This document shows positions 16,160-24,965 of a stretch of DNA of 64,000 nucleotides, in pieces. The position numbers were made by a program, and so were the translations under genes. The stretch is from NCBI RefSeq assembly GCF_030815855.1, contig NZ_JAUSXG010000001.1:1364001-1428000 (forward strand). Reading direction: 5' to 3'. Below the pieces are notes generated by a model. That model ran no database searches and was not told where the DNA came from. It saw nothing but the letters and a program-made list of their open reading frames with translations. Within the stretch, counting starts at the first letter, position 1; each line of letters starts with the position of its first letter. Source of the stretch: Variovorax paradoxus (lineage in GTDB: Bacteria; Pseudomonadota; Gammaproteobacteria; Burkholderiales; Burkholderiaceae_C).

Positions 16160-19124
16160 GCGCAAGCCCATGCGTATGCGCGCGGCCGAGGTTCGCCACC
16201 CCGTGCTCAAGGGGCGGCAACTTGTGGCGGGGCTGTGGTTTTCTTCCGAATGGCTGGCCGAGCCTCATCGCGCGCGGCGCATCGTCGAAGCCTGGCGCGC
16301 GGGCGCGCGGCTGTTCCGATTCGCCCAGGGTGACTTGCTGCGGTTCGCAGCGCCGGTCTCGCTCGATTGCGACCGGCTTGCCGGCTGGCCGCTTCGGCGC
16401 GAAGGAGCCGCCCTGTGCTCGGCCGAGCTTGCGCCATCCGAACGCGACGCACTGCCGATGGGCGACGTGTGGCTGGTGCAGGGCGGCGAGGTTCTCTCGC
16501 TGCAGCTCTCGCAGGCCGAGCCCTTCGACGTATCGATGTGGCTCGACACCGGTCCCGCCCTACTCGACACCTTCGATTGCCGCGAAACCCTGCCCGAACC
16601 GGTGGTGCTCGACACGGATGGACGCTCGGTGCGCGAGGTTCTCGGCGATGCAATTGCGCCGGCCAGCGACGGGCAATTGGACTTCCTCAAGGCCGTGGCC
16701 GATCGCGCACGCGCCATGGAGGCCCGCCGCAGCATCATGGCCCCCGAGGCGCCCGTCCAGCGTCGAGGCGGCAGTGCGGGCAGCGGCTACAAGTGGTGGG
16801 GCTGGGCGCTGGGCGCGCTGGTCCTGCTGTGGCTCATTGTCTCCGGCGAAAACCGGGCGCCGTCCCCGCTGGACCTGGCGAAGCCGAATGCCCCGCGTCA
16901 CGAACCCCCCACGCAGTTCGACGCATCGTCGATCCGCATCGCGATCATCACGCTGCTGATCGTGGCCTTGGTGATCTGGGCAACGACCCGCGTGCAAGCG
17001 CACCGAGCGCGTCAAGGAACGGGCCGCCGCCCTGTGCGCGCGGCCAAGCCTGCGCCGGCGCGTACCGATCCAACGCCATCGCCGCCGGCGTCTTCGCTGA
17101 AGCCGCGCGGCAATGCAAGGCCGCTGCGTTCGCGCTGGCGCGATTGGCTCGCGCGCATGGCCATCGCGTCCCAGGTTTCGAAGCTACTGGGCCGCCAGCA
17201 GGCCGCTTACATGCGGCGCATGCTCAAGATGTTCGACGACGGCGATCTCATGGAGGCCTTGCGCCACGCGATTCCTCTGGGCGGCGATGCACACGATGTC
17301 GGTCAGGCCTTGGGTACACCCGGTCGGCGTGAGAGCCTGTCGCTCAACGGGTCGACAGGGTCGCGTTCAAGTATCTACCTCGACGACAACTTCCAGGACC
17401 ATCTGCGGCAGCTCTACCGAAAGAGCTTCGAGAAGCTGGACCGTGATGGCCGCATCGACGAGGCGGTGTTCGTGCTGGCCGAGTTGCTTCAGTCGCACCA
17501 GGAGGCGCTTGACTACCTGGAGAAGCACCTGCGCTTTGCGCAGGCCGCCGAACTCGCGCTCAGCTGGGACCGCCCGCCCGAAGTCATCGTGCGCCTCCTG
17601 TGCCTGGCCGGCGACTGGCGGCGCGCCATCGCGGTCGCGCGCCGCGACAACGCCTTCGCCAACACGGTGATGCAACTACAAGCCAGGTGGCCCGAGATGG
17701 CGAACCGACTGCGCGAGGAATGGGGCCAATCGCTGGCTCAGCGCGGCGAGTGGCTGCAGGCGGTGGATGCCGTCTGGCCCGTGGCCGCCGCGCGCGAACA
17801 GGCGATGACGTGGCTTCTGGCGGCCGAGGACGCTGATGACCGGCTTGCGGCGCGCGCGCTGGTGCAGCGCGCACTGTTGCTGCCTGACACGCTTGATGCC
17901 TGCGCGGAGCGCCTGCGTGCCCTTCGCGACGCCCCGCTCCTGCACCGCGAACGCGCCGCGCTCGCGAGCGAACTGTTGGCCGTGGCCGACCACAACGCCA
18001 CCTCACGCGGTTTGGTGGCCGTGCTGGCGCCTGCACTGATTGCCGATCACGCAGGCGGGCACGGGCGCATGGACAAGCGCTCTTTCCAGTCGCTGTTGCG
18101 CATCCATGGCGACCAGATGCTGCGCGCCGACATGCCGGGCGGCGAGATGCCGGGTTTCGAGCCCCGGCTGCTCACCGCGCGTTCCAACGTGTTGCCACTG
18201 GACGCGCCATCGGCCGGTGCGCATGTCGTGCACGACGCGGCCTTGCTCGACGACGACCGTTATCTGTTGGCACTCGGAGAGGCGGGTGCTGTCATGACCG
18301 ACAGCGCAGGCCGTGTGCTGGCCCGCTTCGCGGTGCCGGCGTATCGGCTGGTGCCCGCCTACAGCGGACAGGTCGCATTGGCGCTGGCGCAACGCGACGG
18401 CCTTTGGCGCGTGAGCCGGCTCGACCTGGTGCGGCGCCAGATCGACGACCTGGGCCTGTCCACCATCGCGCATTTCGCCAGCGAATTCGACGGCACCGGC
18501 TGGACCGTGGCGCGCGGCAATCGAATCCAGGTGCTGGACACGGGCCGCTCCCTGCAGGACGTGCTCTGGCAGGTGGCCGACCTGCCGGGGGAGGTGGTCG
18601 AACTCACGGCCACGCGTTACCTGGAGCAGTTCGTTGTGCATGACGACGTGCTGGGCCCTAGCCTCTGGCGCTATCAGCGTCAGCCGCGGCGTCTGCAGAG
18701 CCGCGAGGCGATGGACTTCTCTGCAGCCCCGATTTCCAAGCACATGCTGCACCCGCAGTTGGGCGCGTTCCGCCTGCTGAGCGAGGTCGATGGCGACGGC
18801 GCCCTTTGCCTGCGATGGCGGGTGATGCACGGCACGGAGGGTGAAATTCGCCTGGCCGACCACCAGGACGCACCGGAGGGCACGACGCTGGGCTTCTGGG
18901 TCGATCGCGACTGGCTGGTAGTGATGCGCGCCTTGTCCGGGAACACCACAGTGCAATGGTTCAACATGCGCGGAGGCCGCATGGCGGCATCGATGGCGTG
19001 GCCCGCCGGTGCCGAGCCGAACATACGCGCAGTTGTCGACGGCTGGCTGCTCTTCGACGCCCAGGGGCGGGTGCTGCACCTGAATACCGAGCGCAGTGTG
19101 ACGTCCGGTTTTTCTATCCGCTGA
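16146..19124 (+). CDS. Large bpX6-like membrane protein with C-terminal beta-propeller
   Basis: 992 residues; a GAAGGAG ribosome site lies seven bases before the ATG at 16146. Residues ~8-160 match my memory of the bpX6 domain (His-Pro-Val-Leu-Lys-Gly, Gly-Leu-Trp-Phe, Gly-Asp-Leu-Leu-Arg-Phe). Two hydrophobic helices near 214-232 and 262-282 are separated by a short proline-rich loop, so the protein is probably a membrane hairpin. A basic linker follows, then alpha-helical repeat-like sequence (~330-640). From ~665 to the end, beta-propeller-like blocks appear. It would anchor the MoxR/vWA complex at the inner membrane with most of its mass cytosolic. No enzymatic motif was found. Confidence 0.72.
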   Translation: MQLPERKPMRMRAAEVRHPVLKGRQLVAGLWFSSEWLAEPHRARRIVEAWRAGARLFRFAQGDLLRFAAPVSLDCDRLAGWPLRREGAALCSAELAPSERDALPMGDVWLVQGGEVLSLQLSQAEPFDVSMWLDTGPALLDTFDCRETLPEPVVLDTDGRSVREVLGDAIAPASDGQLDFLKAVADRARAMEARRSIMAPEAPVQRRGGSAGSGYKWWGWALGALVLLWLIVSGENRAPSPLDLAKPNAPRHEPPTQFDASSIRIAIITLLIVALVIWATTRVQAHRARQGTGRRPVRAAKPAPARTDPTPSPPASSLKPRGNARPLRSRWRDWLARMAIASQVSKLLGRQQAAYMRRMLKMFDDGDLMEALRHAIPLGGDAHDVGQALGTPGRRESLSLNGSTGSRSSIYLDDNFQDHLRQLYRKSFEKLDRDGRIDEAVFVLAELLQSHQEALDYLEKHLRFAQAAELALSWDRPPEVIVRLLCLAGDWRRAIAVARRDNAFANTVMQLQARWPEMANRLREEWGQSLAQRGEWLQAVDAVWPVAAAREQAMTWLLAAEDADDRLAARALVQRALLLPDTLDACAERLRALRDAPLLHRERAALASELLAVADHNATSRGLVAVLAPALIADHAGGHGRMDKRSFQSLLRIHGDQMLRADMPGGEMPGFEPRLLTARSNVLPLDAPSAGAHVVHDAALLDDDRYLLALGEAGAVMTDSAGRVLARFAVPAYRLVPAYSGQVALALAQRDGLWRVSRLDLVRRQIDDLGLSTIAHFASEFDGTGWTVARGNRIQVLDTGRSLQDVLWQVADLPGEVVELTATRYLEQFVVHDDVLGPSLWRYQRQPRRLQSREAMDFSAAPISKHMLHPQLGAFRLLSEVDGDGALCLRWRVMHGTEGEIRLADHQDAPEGTTLGFWVDRDWLVVMRALSGNTTVQWFNMRGGRMAASMAWPAGAEPNIRAVVDGWLLFDAQGRVLHLNTERSVTSGFSIR

Positions 19125-19131
19125 GTAGCAA

Positions 19132-19554
19132 TTACTTCCAGGGCGCAGGCGGCGGAATCTCGCAGACCGGCTCGACGTCGATGCTCTTGAAATCGGCCGG
19201 CGAGACGATTTCCAGGTATTCCATATCGGGCGAGTAGTCGAACAGGAAGTGGCGGATGCCGGGCCGCTGGTGCACGACGTCGCCGGCTTCCACGAGCGTT
19301 TCCTTGTCTTCGTACATGAAGCGGGCCCAGCCCTTGACCATGATCACGATCTGGAAGTCCGCCTCGTGGCGGTGCCAGCCGGTGCCCGTTTCGGGTGCCA
19401 TGTTGGCCTTGACGAGGTGCGCGATGACTTTGCCGTGGGTCGCCTCCGCGATGCCGAGGTCGCGATACAGGAAGAAATCGCGCAGGCCTCCCGGGACGAA
19501 CTCCGTGTCGCCGGGCTTGACGTGGGAGAACTGGGTGGCGGTTCGGTCCGGCAT
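19132..19554 (-). CDS. Small cupin-domain protein
   Basis: 140 residues. The cupin core reads Gly-Thr-Gly-Trp-His-Arg-His-Glu-Ala-Asp-Phe-Gln near residues 56-67, giving the two His and Glu of cupin motif 1. Motif 2 (His-Gln-Arg-Pro-Gly-Ile-Arg-His) lies near 97-104. Such single-domain cupins bind a metal and act in sensing, sugar or aromatic metabolism; no specific substrate can be assigned. The ATG at 19554 follows AAGGA by eight bases; a longer in-frame start at 19638 lacks support. It is convergent with the bpX6-like gene (7-bp gap) and divergent from the ArsR gene. Confidence 0.8.
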   Translation of the reverse strand: MPDRTATQFSHVKPGDTEFVPGGLRDFFLYRDLGIAEATHGKVIAHLVKANMAPETGTGWHRHEADFQIVIMVKGWARFMYEDKETLVEAGDVVHQRPGIRHFLFDYSPDMEYLEIVSPADFKSIDVEPVCEIPPPAPWK

Positions 19555-19724
19555 GGGGCGTTCCTTCGAGGTGATGTGGTGTCGCGGTGCGGCACGCATA
19601 AAGCGTTCCTGAGAGACGAGGAGGCGGGCGCCACGCAATCCAAAAAAGAAAAGACACCATAGAGCTGAAGCCCATGGGACGTGTCTCCTTGACGCCCTTG
19701 CGCGCCAGCCAGATACTCAACCAC

Positions 19725-20171
19725 ATGGTTCACTCAGATTCCGCCACGCTCGATGCCGTCTTTGCCGCGCTTTCGGATCCCACGCGCCGCGCCGTGCTGG
19801 AAAGCCTGGGCGAGCGCAGCCTCAGCGTGACCGAGCTTGCAGAGCCGCACGCGATGTCGCTGACCGGCTTCATGAAGCACCTGCGCGTGCTCGAGGACGC
19901 TGGCCTTATTTCGCGCACGAAAGACGGCCGGGTCGTGCGGTGCGAACTCTCGCCGCGGCCCATGCAGGAGGCTGCCGTGTGGTTATCTCGCTACGAGAAA
20001 TTCTGGACCAAGCGCCTCGATGCACTGGCGCGCTTTCTCTACCACCAAGAGGAGACCGAATGGCAAAACCTGCCGCCCCCGCCAAAGAGCGACCCTCGCT
20101 CACCCTCCGCAGGCACTACCCCGTCACCGCGGAAAAAGTCTGGCGTGCGTGGACCGACCCGCAAGCGCTGA
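19725..20171 (+). CDS. ArsR-family transcriptional regulator
   Basis: 148 residues from the ATG at 19725. Residues 5-95 are an ArsR winged helix: Phe-Ala-Ala-Leu-Ser-Asp-Pro-Thr-Arg-Arg-Ala-Val near 12, a recognition helix around Leu-Thr-Gly-Phe-Met-Lys-His-Leu-Arg-Val-Leu near 47, and a wing with Lys-Asp-Gly-Arg-Val-Val. No metal-binding cysteine pair is present, as in the SRPBCC-linked ArsR group. The last ~35 residues are Pro/Ser/Arg rich and overlap the next gene by 112 bp in another frame, an unusual tail that may be a frameshift product. It probably represses its own operon with the SRPBCC protein and MFS pump. Confidence 0.88.
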   Translation: MVHSDSATLDAVFAALSDPTRRAVLESLGERSLSVTELAEPHAMSLTGFMKHLRVLEDAGLISRTKDGRVVRCELSPRPMQEAAVWLSRYEKFWTKRLDALARFLYHQEETEWQNLPPPPKSDPRSPSAGTTPSPRKKSGVRGPTRKR

Positions 20172-20521
20172 AAGCCTGGTTTGGCCCCGAGGAAATCGTT
20201 TCCGTTCCGCTCGCAGAAGTCGACCTGCGCGTAGGCGGCCGCTTTCGCGTGACCATGCTCGCGGCCGATGGCGAGACGCACGACGTGAGCGGCGTCTACC
20301 TGGAGCTCGTGCCCAACCGGAAGCTGGTTTTCAGCTGGGCCTGGCGCAGCACACCGGAGCGCGAATCGCGCGTGACGGTGCTGATCGAGCCTGACGGCAA
20401 CGGCTGCGAACTGGTTCTGATGCACGAGCAGTTCTTCGATGAGGCCGCGCGCGACGGACACAACCACGGCTGGACCGGCGCCATGGTCAAGCTCGAGCAA
20501 TGGGTTGGTGGAAACGGCTGA
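20060..20521 (+). CDS. SRPBCC (AHSA1/START-like) domain protein
   Basis: 153 residues. The family pattern is complete: Arg-His-Tyr-Pro-Val-Thr-Ala-Glu-Lys-Val-Trp-Arg-Ala-Trp-Thr-Asp-Pro near 18-34, Trp-Phe-Gly-Pro-Glu near 40, Asp-Leu-Arg-Val-Gly-Gly-Arg-Phe near 55, and a C-terminal Gly-Trp-Thr-Gly helix. The fold forms a deep hydrophobic ligand pocket. ArsR-SRPBCC pairs are common and poorly understood. The ribosome site AAGAGGAGACCGA before ATG 20060 is excellent, even though it lies inside the ArsR reading frame. The stop abuts the MFS start. Confidence 0.9.
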   Translation: MAKPAAPAKERPSLTLRRHYPVTAEKVWRAWTDPQALKAWFGPEEIVSVPLAEVDLRVGGRFRVTMLAADGETHDVSGVYLELVPNRKLVFSWAWRSTPERESRVTVLIEPDGNGCELVLMHEQFFDEAARDGHNHGWTGAMVKLEQWVGGNG

Positions 20522-22105
20522 ATGACCGGCCCGCGCGACGAGTCTGCCGGCAGGCCGCCACCCGCCCGCGCCACGGTGCGCGAGTGGACCGGCCTGGCCG
20601 TCATTGCGCTACCGTGCATGCTCTATTCGATGGATCTCACGGTATTGAACCTTGCAATTCCATCGATCAGCGAAGACCTCAAGCCCACCGCGTCGCAACT
20701 GCTGTGGATCGTCGATATCTACGGCTTCTTCGTCGCCGGGCTGCTGGTTACCATGGGAACGCTGGGCGACCGCATCGGCCGCAGGCGGCTGCTGCTGATT
20801 GGCGCGGCGGCGTTCGGCATCGCCTCGGTGCTGGCCGCGTTTTCCACCAGTGCCAACATGCTCATCGCGACGCGGGCGTTGCTTGGCGTCGCGGGTGCAA
20901 CGCTGGCACCGTCGACGCTCTCGCTGATCCGCAACATGTTTCTCGATCCGGGGCAGCGCACCGTGGCCATTGGCGTCTGGATCTCCAGCTACTCGGCCGG
21001 TGCGGTCATCGGCCCGGTGCTGGGCGGTGTGCTGCTGCAGTTCTTTCCGTGGGGCTCGGTGTTCCTGATCGGCGTGCCCGTGATGGTGCTGCTGCTGATG
21101 CTCGGCCCCATCCTGCTGCCCGAGTACCGCGACCCGGACCCGGGGCGGCTCGACCTGGCCAGCGTGACGCTTTCGCTCGGCGCGGTGTTGGCGGCCATCT
21201 ACGGCATCAAGCAGGTGGCGGAACACGGGCCCGATGCCGTGTCGGCGCTGGCCCTTGTGGCGGGCGTGGTGCTCGGGTGGGCGTTCGCGCGCAGGCAGCG
21301 GCGGCTCACCGACCCGATGATCGACCTGCGCCTGTTCCGGTTGCCGGCCTTCAGTATTTCACTGGCCGCCTACATGCTGGCGTGCTTCGTGATGTTCGGC
21401 CTCTTTCTCTACAACGCACAGTACATGCAGTTGGTACTCGGCCTGTCGCCGCTGCATGCGGGCATTTGGAGCGTGCCCGGCGCGGCTGCCTTCATCGCCG
21501 GCTCCATGGTCGTTTCAGCGCTGGTGCGCCGCATGCGGCCGGCCTTTGTGATGGGCGGCGGGTTGGGCATGGCGGCTTTGGGGTTCGCGATGCTCGTGGT
21601 GCTCCCCGCAGAGGGCGGCTTGGCCTGGATGGTGAGCAGCACCGTCGTTTCTTCCCTTGGCCTGGCGCCGGTGTTCACGCTGGCCACCGACCTGGTGGTG
21701 GGCAGCGCGCCGCCCGAGCGGGCCGGCGTGGCGTCGGCCATCTCGGAAACGAGTTCGGAGTTCGGCGGTGCGCTCGGCATTGCGATGTTGGGCAGCATCG
21801 GCGCGGCCATCTACCGCGCCACGATGGCCGATGCCGTTCCCGCCGGTTTGGCGGGTGCCGCCGAAGTGGAAGCGGCGCGCAGCACGCTCGGCGGCGCGGT
21901 GGCCCTGGCCGGGCAACTTGGAGGCACCGTGGGCGCCGAACTGCTCGACACAGGCCGGGCCGCCTTGCTGCACGGCCTGCGGCTTGCGGCCGGCATTTGC
22001 GCGGCGGTGCTGCTGGCGATGGGCGCGCTGGTGGCCGTGCGGCTGCGCAGCGCCGGAGAGGCCGCGCAGCCTGATGCGCCGCCGGACGCATTGCCGGGGC
22101 GCTGA
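20522..22105 (+). CDS. MFS drug efflux transporter, 14-segment DHA2 type (QacA/SmvA-like)
   Basis: 527 residues with about 14 membrane helices. Helix 1 has Ser-Met-Asp-Leu-Thr-Val-Leu-Asn-Leu-Ala-Ile-Pro, the motif typical of DHA2 pumps. Motif A is Gly-Asp-Arg-Ile-Gly-Arg-Arg-Arg near residues 80-87, and antiporter motif C (Gly-Pro-Val-Leu-Gly-Gly) lies near 162. The closest known types are QacA and SmvA, which export cationic biocides using the proton gradient. It starts one base after the SRPBCC stop, so ArsR regulation of an efflux operon is likely. Substrate is unknown. Confidence 0.9.
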   Translation: MTGPRDESAGRPPPARATVREWTGLAVIALPCMLYSMDLTVLNLAIPSISEDLKPTASQLLWIVDIYGFFVAGLLVTMGTLGDRIGRRRLLLIGAAAFGIASVLAAFSTSANMLIATRALLGVAGATLAPSTLSLIRNMFLDPGQRTVAIGVWISSYSAGAVIGPVLGGVLLQFFPWGSVFLIGVPVMVLLLMLGPILLPEYRDPDPGRLDLASVTLSLGAVLAAIYGIKQVAEHGPDAVSALALVAGVVLGWAFARRQRRLTDPMIDLRLFRLPAFSISLAAYMLACFVMFGLFLYNAQYMQLVLGLSPLHAGIWSVPGAAAFIAGSMVVSALVRRMRPAFVMGGGLGMAALGFAMLVVLPAEGGLAWMVSSTVVSSLGLAPVFTLATDLVVGSAPPERAGVASAISETSSEFGGALGIAMLGSIGAAIYRATMADAVPAGLAGAAEVEAARSTLGGAVALAGQLGGTVGAELLDTGRAALLHGLRLAAGICAAVLLAMGALVAVRLRSAGEAAQPDAPPDALPGR

Positions 22106-22155
22106 CGAACACCCATACTGCAGGCTCCACGACGAGACGATGAACGGAGCCTCCC

Positions 22156-22341
22156 ATGAGCAACGAACTTCGCAAGAAGCTGCATGACCTGGCGGAACTG
22201 GCCGACAACACCACCGATCCGCAGACCAAGGCCATCGTCGAGGCCATACGGCTTCAGACCGCCGTGCTGAACGAGCGGCTCTTCTCCATCGAACTGCAGC
22301 TGGGCACGCTCACCAAGCGCATGGAAAACACGACTGACTGA
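22156..22341 (+). CDS. Small conserved-looking helical protein, 61 residues
   Basis: A GGAGCCTCCC ribosome site precedes the ATG. The product is highly charged and alpha-helical, with heptad-like hydrophobic spacing over residues 5-55 (Leu/Leu/Ala/Ile/Leu), consistent with a short coiled coil. No membrane segment, signal peptide or metal motif is visible. It lies between the MFS pump and aroC, with 50 bp before and 32 bp after. I do not recognise the family. The good ribosome site and codon use support a real gene. Confidence 0.6.
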   Translation: MSNELRKKLHDLAELADNTTDPQTKAIVEAIRLQTAVLNERLFSIELQLGTLTKRMENTTD

Positions 22342-22373
22342 GTGGCCGCCGCTTTGTGGGGATAATCCCCGCC

Positions 22374-23486
22374 ATGAGCGGCAACACATTCGGAACTCTT
22401 TTCGCGGTCACCAATTTCGGCGAGTCGCACGGCCCGGCCATCGGCTGCGTCATCGACGGCTGCCCGCCGGGCATGGAACTGAGCGAAGCCGACATCCAGG
22501 GCGACCTCGACCGCCGGCGCCCCGGCACCAGCCGCCACGTCACGCAGCGCAACGAGCCCGACGCGGTGCAGATTCTTTCCGGCGTGTACGAAGGCAAGAC
22601 CACCGGCACCCCGATTGCGCTGTTGATCCAGAACACCGACCAGCGCAGCAAGGACTACGGCCAGATCGCCCAGCAGTTCCGCCCCGGTCACGCCGACTTC
22701 ACCTACTGGAAGAAATACGGCATTCGCGATCCGCGCGGCGGCGGGCGTTCTTCGGCGCGGCTCACGGCACCCATGGTGGCGGCCGGCGCGGTCGCCAAGA
22801 AGTGGCTGGCCGAAAAGCACGGCATGGTGTTTCGAGGCTGCATGACGCAGATCGGCGAAATTGCCATTCCGTTCGAGAACTGGGACCACGTGCCCAACAA
22901 CCCCTTCTTCGCGCCGATGGCCGACGTGAGCGAGCTCGAGGCGTACATGGACCGCCTGCGCAAGGCCGGCGATTCGTGCGGCGCGCGCATTCGCGTCACC
23001 GCAACCAATGTGCCCATCGGGTTGGGCGAGCCGCTGTTCGACAAGCTCGATGCCGAAATCGCCTACGCGATGATGGGCATCAACGCGGTGAAGGCGGTCG
23101 AGATTGGCGCGGGCTTCGACAGCATCACGCAGCGCGGCACCACGCATGGCGACTCGATCACGCCCACCGGCTTTGTCACCAACAACGCGGGCGGCATTCT
23201 CGGCGGCATCAGTTCGGGGCAAGACCTCGAGGTGAGCATCGCGATCAAGCCCACCAGCTCGATCATCAGTCCGCGCCAGTCCATCGACATTCACAACAAC
23301 CCGGTCGAGGTGGTCACCAAGGGCCGCCACGATCCGTGCGTGGGCATTCGTGCCACGCCCATTGCCGAAGCCATGCTCGCGCTGGTGGTCATGGAGCACG
23401 TGCTGCGCAACCGCGCGCAGTGCGGCGACGTGCAAACGCAAGCCGACAAGACCGAAGCTGCCTCGCCGCAGGCGTCTTTCCTCTAG
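22374..23486 (+). CDS. aroC: Chorismate synthase
   Basis: 370 residues, full length. The start Met-Ser-Gly-Asn-Thr-Phe-Gly and Phe-Gly-Glu-Ser-His-Gly-Pro-Ala near residues 16-23 are signature 1. Arg-Gly-Gly-Gly-Arg-Ser-Ser-Ala-Arg near 120-128 and a C-terminal Arg-His-Asp-Pro-Cys near 319-323 complete the set. It converts 5-enolpyruvylshikimate 3-phosphate to chorismate with reduced FMN, the last step of the common aromatic pathway. The ATG at 22374 is favoured over 22356. The TAG stop overlaps the GTG of the next MFS gene by one base. Confidence 0.97.
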   Translation: MSGNTFGTLFAVTNFGESHGPAIGCVIDGCPPGMELSEADIQGDLDRRRPGTSRHVTQRNEPDAVQILSGVYEGKTTGTPIALLIQNTDQRSKDYGQIAQQFRPGHADFTYWKKYGIRDPRGGGRSSARLTAPMVAAGAVAKKWLAEKHGMVFRGCMTQIGEIAIPFENWDHVPNNPFFAPMADVSELEAYMDRLRKAGDSCGARIRVTATNVPIGLGEPLFDKLDAEIAYAMMGINAVKAVEIGAGFDSITQRGTTHGDSITPTGFVTNNAGGILGGISSGQDLEVSIAIKPTSSIISPRQSIDIHNNPVEVVTKGRHDPCVGIRATPIAEAMLALVVMEHVLRNRAQCGDVQTQADKTEAASPQASFL

Positions 23487-24679
23487 TGCCCACTCCGCCA
23501 CCAGTGGCCGCCGGACGCGGCCACCTGTTGGCGTTTGCTGGTCTGTCGGCCAGCTATTTCGCGCACATCGGTTTCTTCAATCCTTACCTGCCGCTGTGGC
23601 TCAAGGACCTGGGCCTGCCGATCTTCACGATCAGCCTGCTGGCCTCGGTGCAGTCGATCACGCGCGTGTTTGCGCCCTACGCGTGGGGTGCGCTCAGCGA
23701 CCACACCGGGCATCGTGTGAAGCTGCTGCGCTTCAGTGCCGCGGTGGCTCTGGCCAGCTCGTTCGGGCTCTGGTGGAACGGAGGCACGTGGTGGCTCGCG
23801 CTGGTGCTGCTGGTGATGTTCACTCACACCAGTTCGATGATGTCGCTCACCGAGGCCGCCATGGCACAGCTCGTGGCCGGCGACTGGGGCCGCTACGGGC
23901 GCATCCGCCTGTGCGGCTCGGCCGGCTTCCTGGTGACGGTGTTCTTCGCGGGTGAGTGGTTCGAGCGCTTCGGCATGAAGCACTTTCCGGCTTGGGCCGC
24001 GGGCACGCTGGCCGTCGTGCTGATTGCGACGATGAAGCTGCCCGACATCCGCGAACCAGTGGCTGCGCATGATGCGGTGAAGGAGCCCATCGGCCCGGTG
24101 CTGCGCATTCCGGCGGTGCGGTGGTTCTTTGCGGCGCTGTTCTTCCAGGTGATGTCGCACTTCTCGGTCTATGCCTTTTTCTCGCTGTACCTCGACTCGC
24201 TGGGCTACGGCAAGAGCGTCATCGGCATGCTCTGGGCCCTGTCGGTGGTGGCCGAGATCGTCTGGTTCTTTCTGCAGGGGCGGCTCATCGGCCTCTTGCC
24301 GATGCCGCGCTGGATGCTGGTGTGCGGCATCGCCGCCGTGGCGCGGCTGGGCCTCACGGCCGGGCTGGGCGGCTCGATTGCGGCGCTTGTCGTCGCGCAG
24401 TGGCTGCACGCGCTGAGTTTTGCGGCGCACCACACCACCTGCATTGCCGTGGTGTCGCGCCGCTTCCCGGGGCGCCTGCGCGGGCGAGGCCAGGCGCTCT
24501 TCACGGTGATCGGCTACGGCTTTGGCGGCGTGCTGGGCGTGCTCCTCGGCGGCGCTGCCGCGCAGGAGCTCGGCTACCGCACGATGTTCGCGCTGGCGGC
24601 CTTGCTGGCGGTGGCGGGCAGTCTGTGCGCCTGGCGGGTGATAAGGCTCGAACAGATGGAGCGCGGGGGCAGAGGGTAA
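23486..24679 (+). CDS. MFS transporter, HcaT/LacY-like 12-segment type
   Basis: 397 residues from a GTG that shares one base with the aroC stop. Twelve hydrophobic helices are apparent. The opening pattern (Ser-Ala-Ser-Tyr-Phe-Ala-His-Ile-Gly-Phe-Phe-Asn-Pro-Tyr-Leu-Pro) and Gly-Ala-Leu-Ser-Asp-His-Thr-Gly-His-Arg near residue 72 fit the MFS_1-like/3-phenylpropionate (HcaT) permease group. Substrate is unknown; linkage to aroC may be only conserved order in this bacterial family. A hairpin at 24735 probably ends the transcript. Confidence 0.85.
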   Translation: MPTPPPVAAGRGHLLAFAGLSASYFAHIGFFNPYLPLWLKDLGLPIFTISLLASVQSITRVFAPYAWGALSDHTGHRVKLLRFSAAVALASSFGLWWNGGTWWLALVLLVMFTHTSSMMSLTEAAMAQLVAGDWGRYGRIRLCGSAGFLVTVFFAGEWFERFGMKHFPAWAAGTLAVVLIATMKLPDIREPVAAHDAVKEPIGPVLRIPAVRWFFAALFFQVMSHFSVYAFFSLYLDSLGYGKSVIGMLWALSVVAEIVWFFLQGRLIGLLPMPRWMLVCGIAAVARLGLTAGLGGSIAALVVAQWLHALSFAAHHTTCIAVVSRRFPGRLRGRGQALFTVIGYGFGGVLGVLLGGAAAQELGYRTMFALAALLAVAGSLCAWRVIRLEQMERGGRG

Positions 24680-24734
24680 TTCCGCCGTCTTCCCGCCCAT
24701 TCCGGCTGAAGGCTATCCGCCCCTTCGGCCGATG

Positions 24735-24767
24735 AGATCACCCTGAAAGCGCTATTCCGGGTGATCT
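24735..24767 (+). terminator. Probable terminator after aroC-MFS
   Basis: A 9-bp perfect stem (AGATCACCC with GGGTGATCT) encloses a 15-base loop and is followed by TTAAAT. It lies 56 bases after the MFS stop. The loop is long and the T-run short, so termination strength is uncertain. It marks the left edge of the T6SS island. Confidence 0.6.
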
Positions 24768-24965
24768 TTAAATACTAAGTATTCCTGCCAAAGTGCGCCG
24801 CGTTGCGGACCGGCAATTCATGCCCTCATTTCCATGACATTGATCGCTGATGCGATCAGGCCGTGAACTTTTTATTCAAAACGGCGATTTAACAATTTTT
24901 GGCATTGGCTCTTACGATAAATCAACATTTAAAATAATTGTGAACAGGTGCAATGGGAGGTGAGC
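24768..24965 (+). promoter_or_regulatory. AT-rich promoter region of the vgrG island
   Basis: This 198-bp gap is markedly A+T-rich against a G+C-rich background and has no convincing gene. A candidate sigma-70 promoter is TTGGCT at 24905-24910, a 17-base spacer, then TTTAAA at 24928-24933. A strong ribosome site (GGGAGGTGA, 24956-24964) follows for the short coupled ORF. The AT richness would suit H-NS/MvaT-type silencing of a horizontally acquired island; that is inference. Confidence 0.4.
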
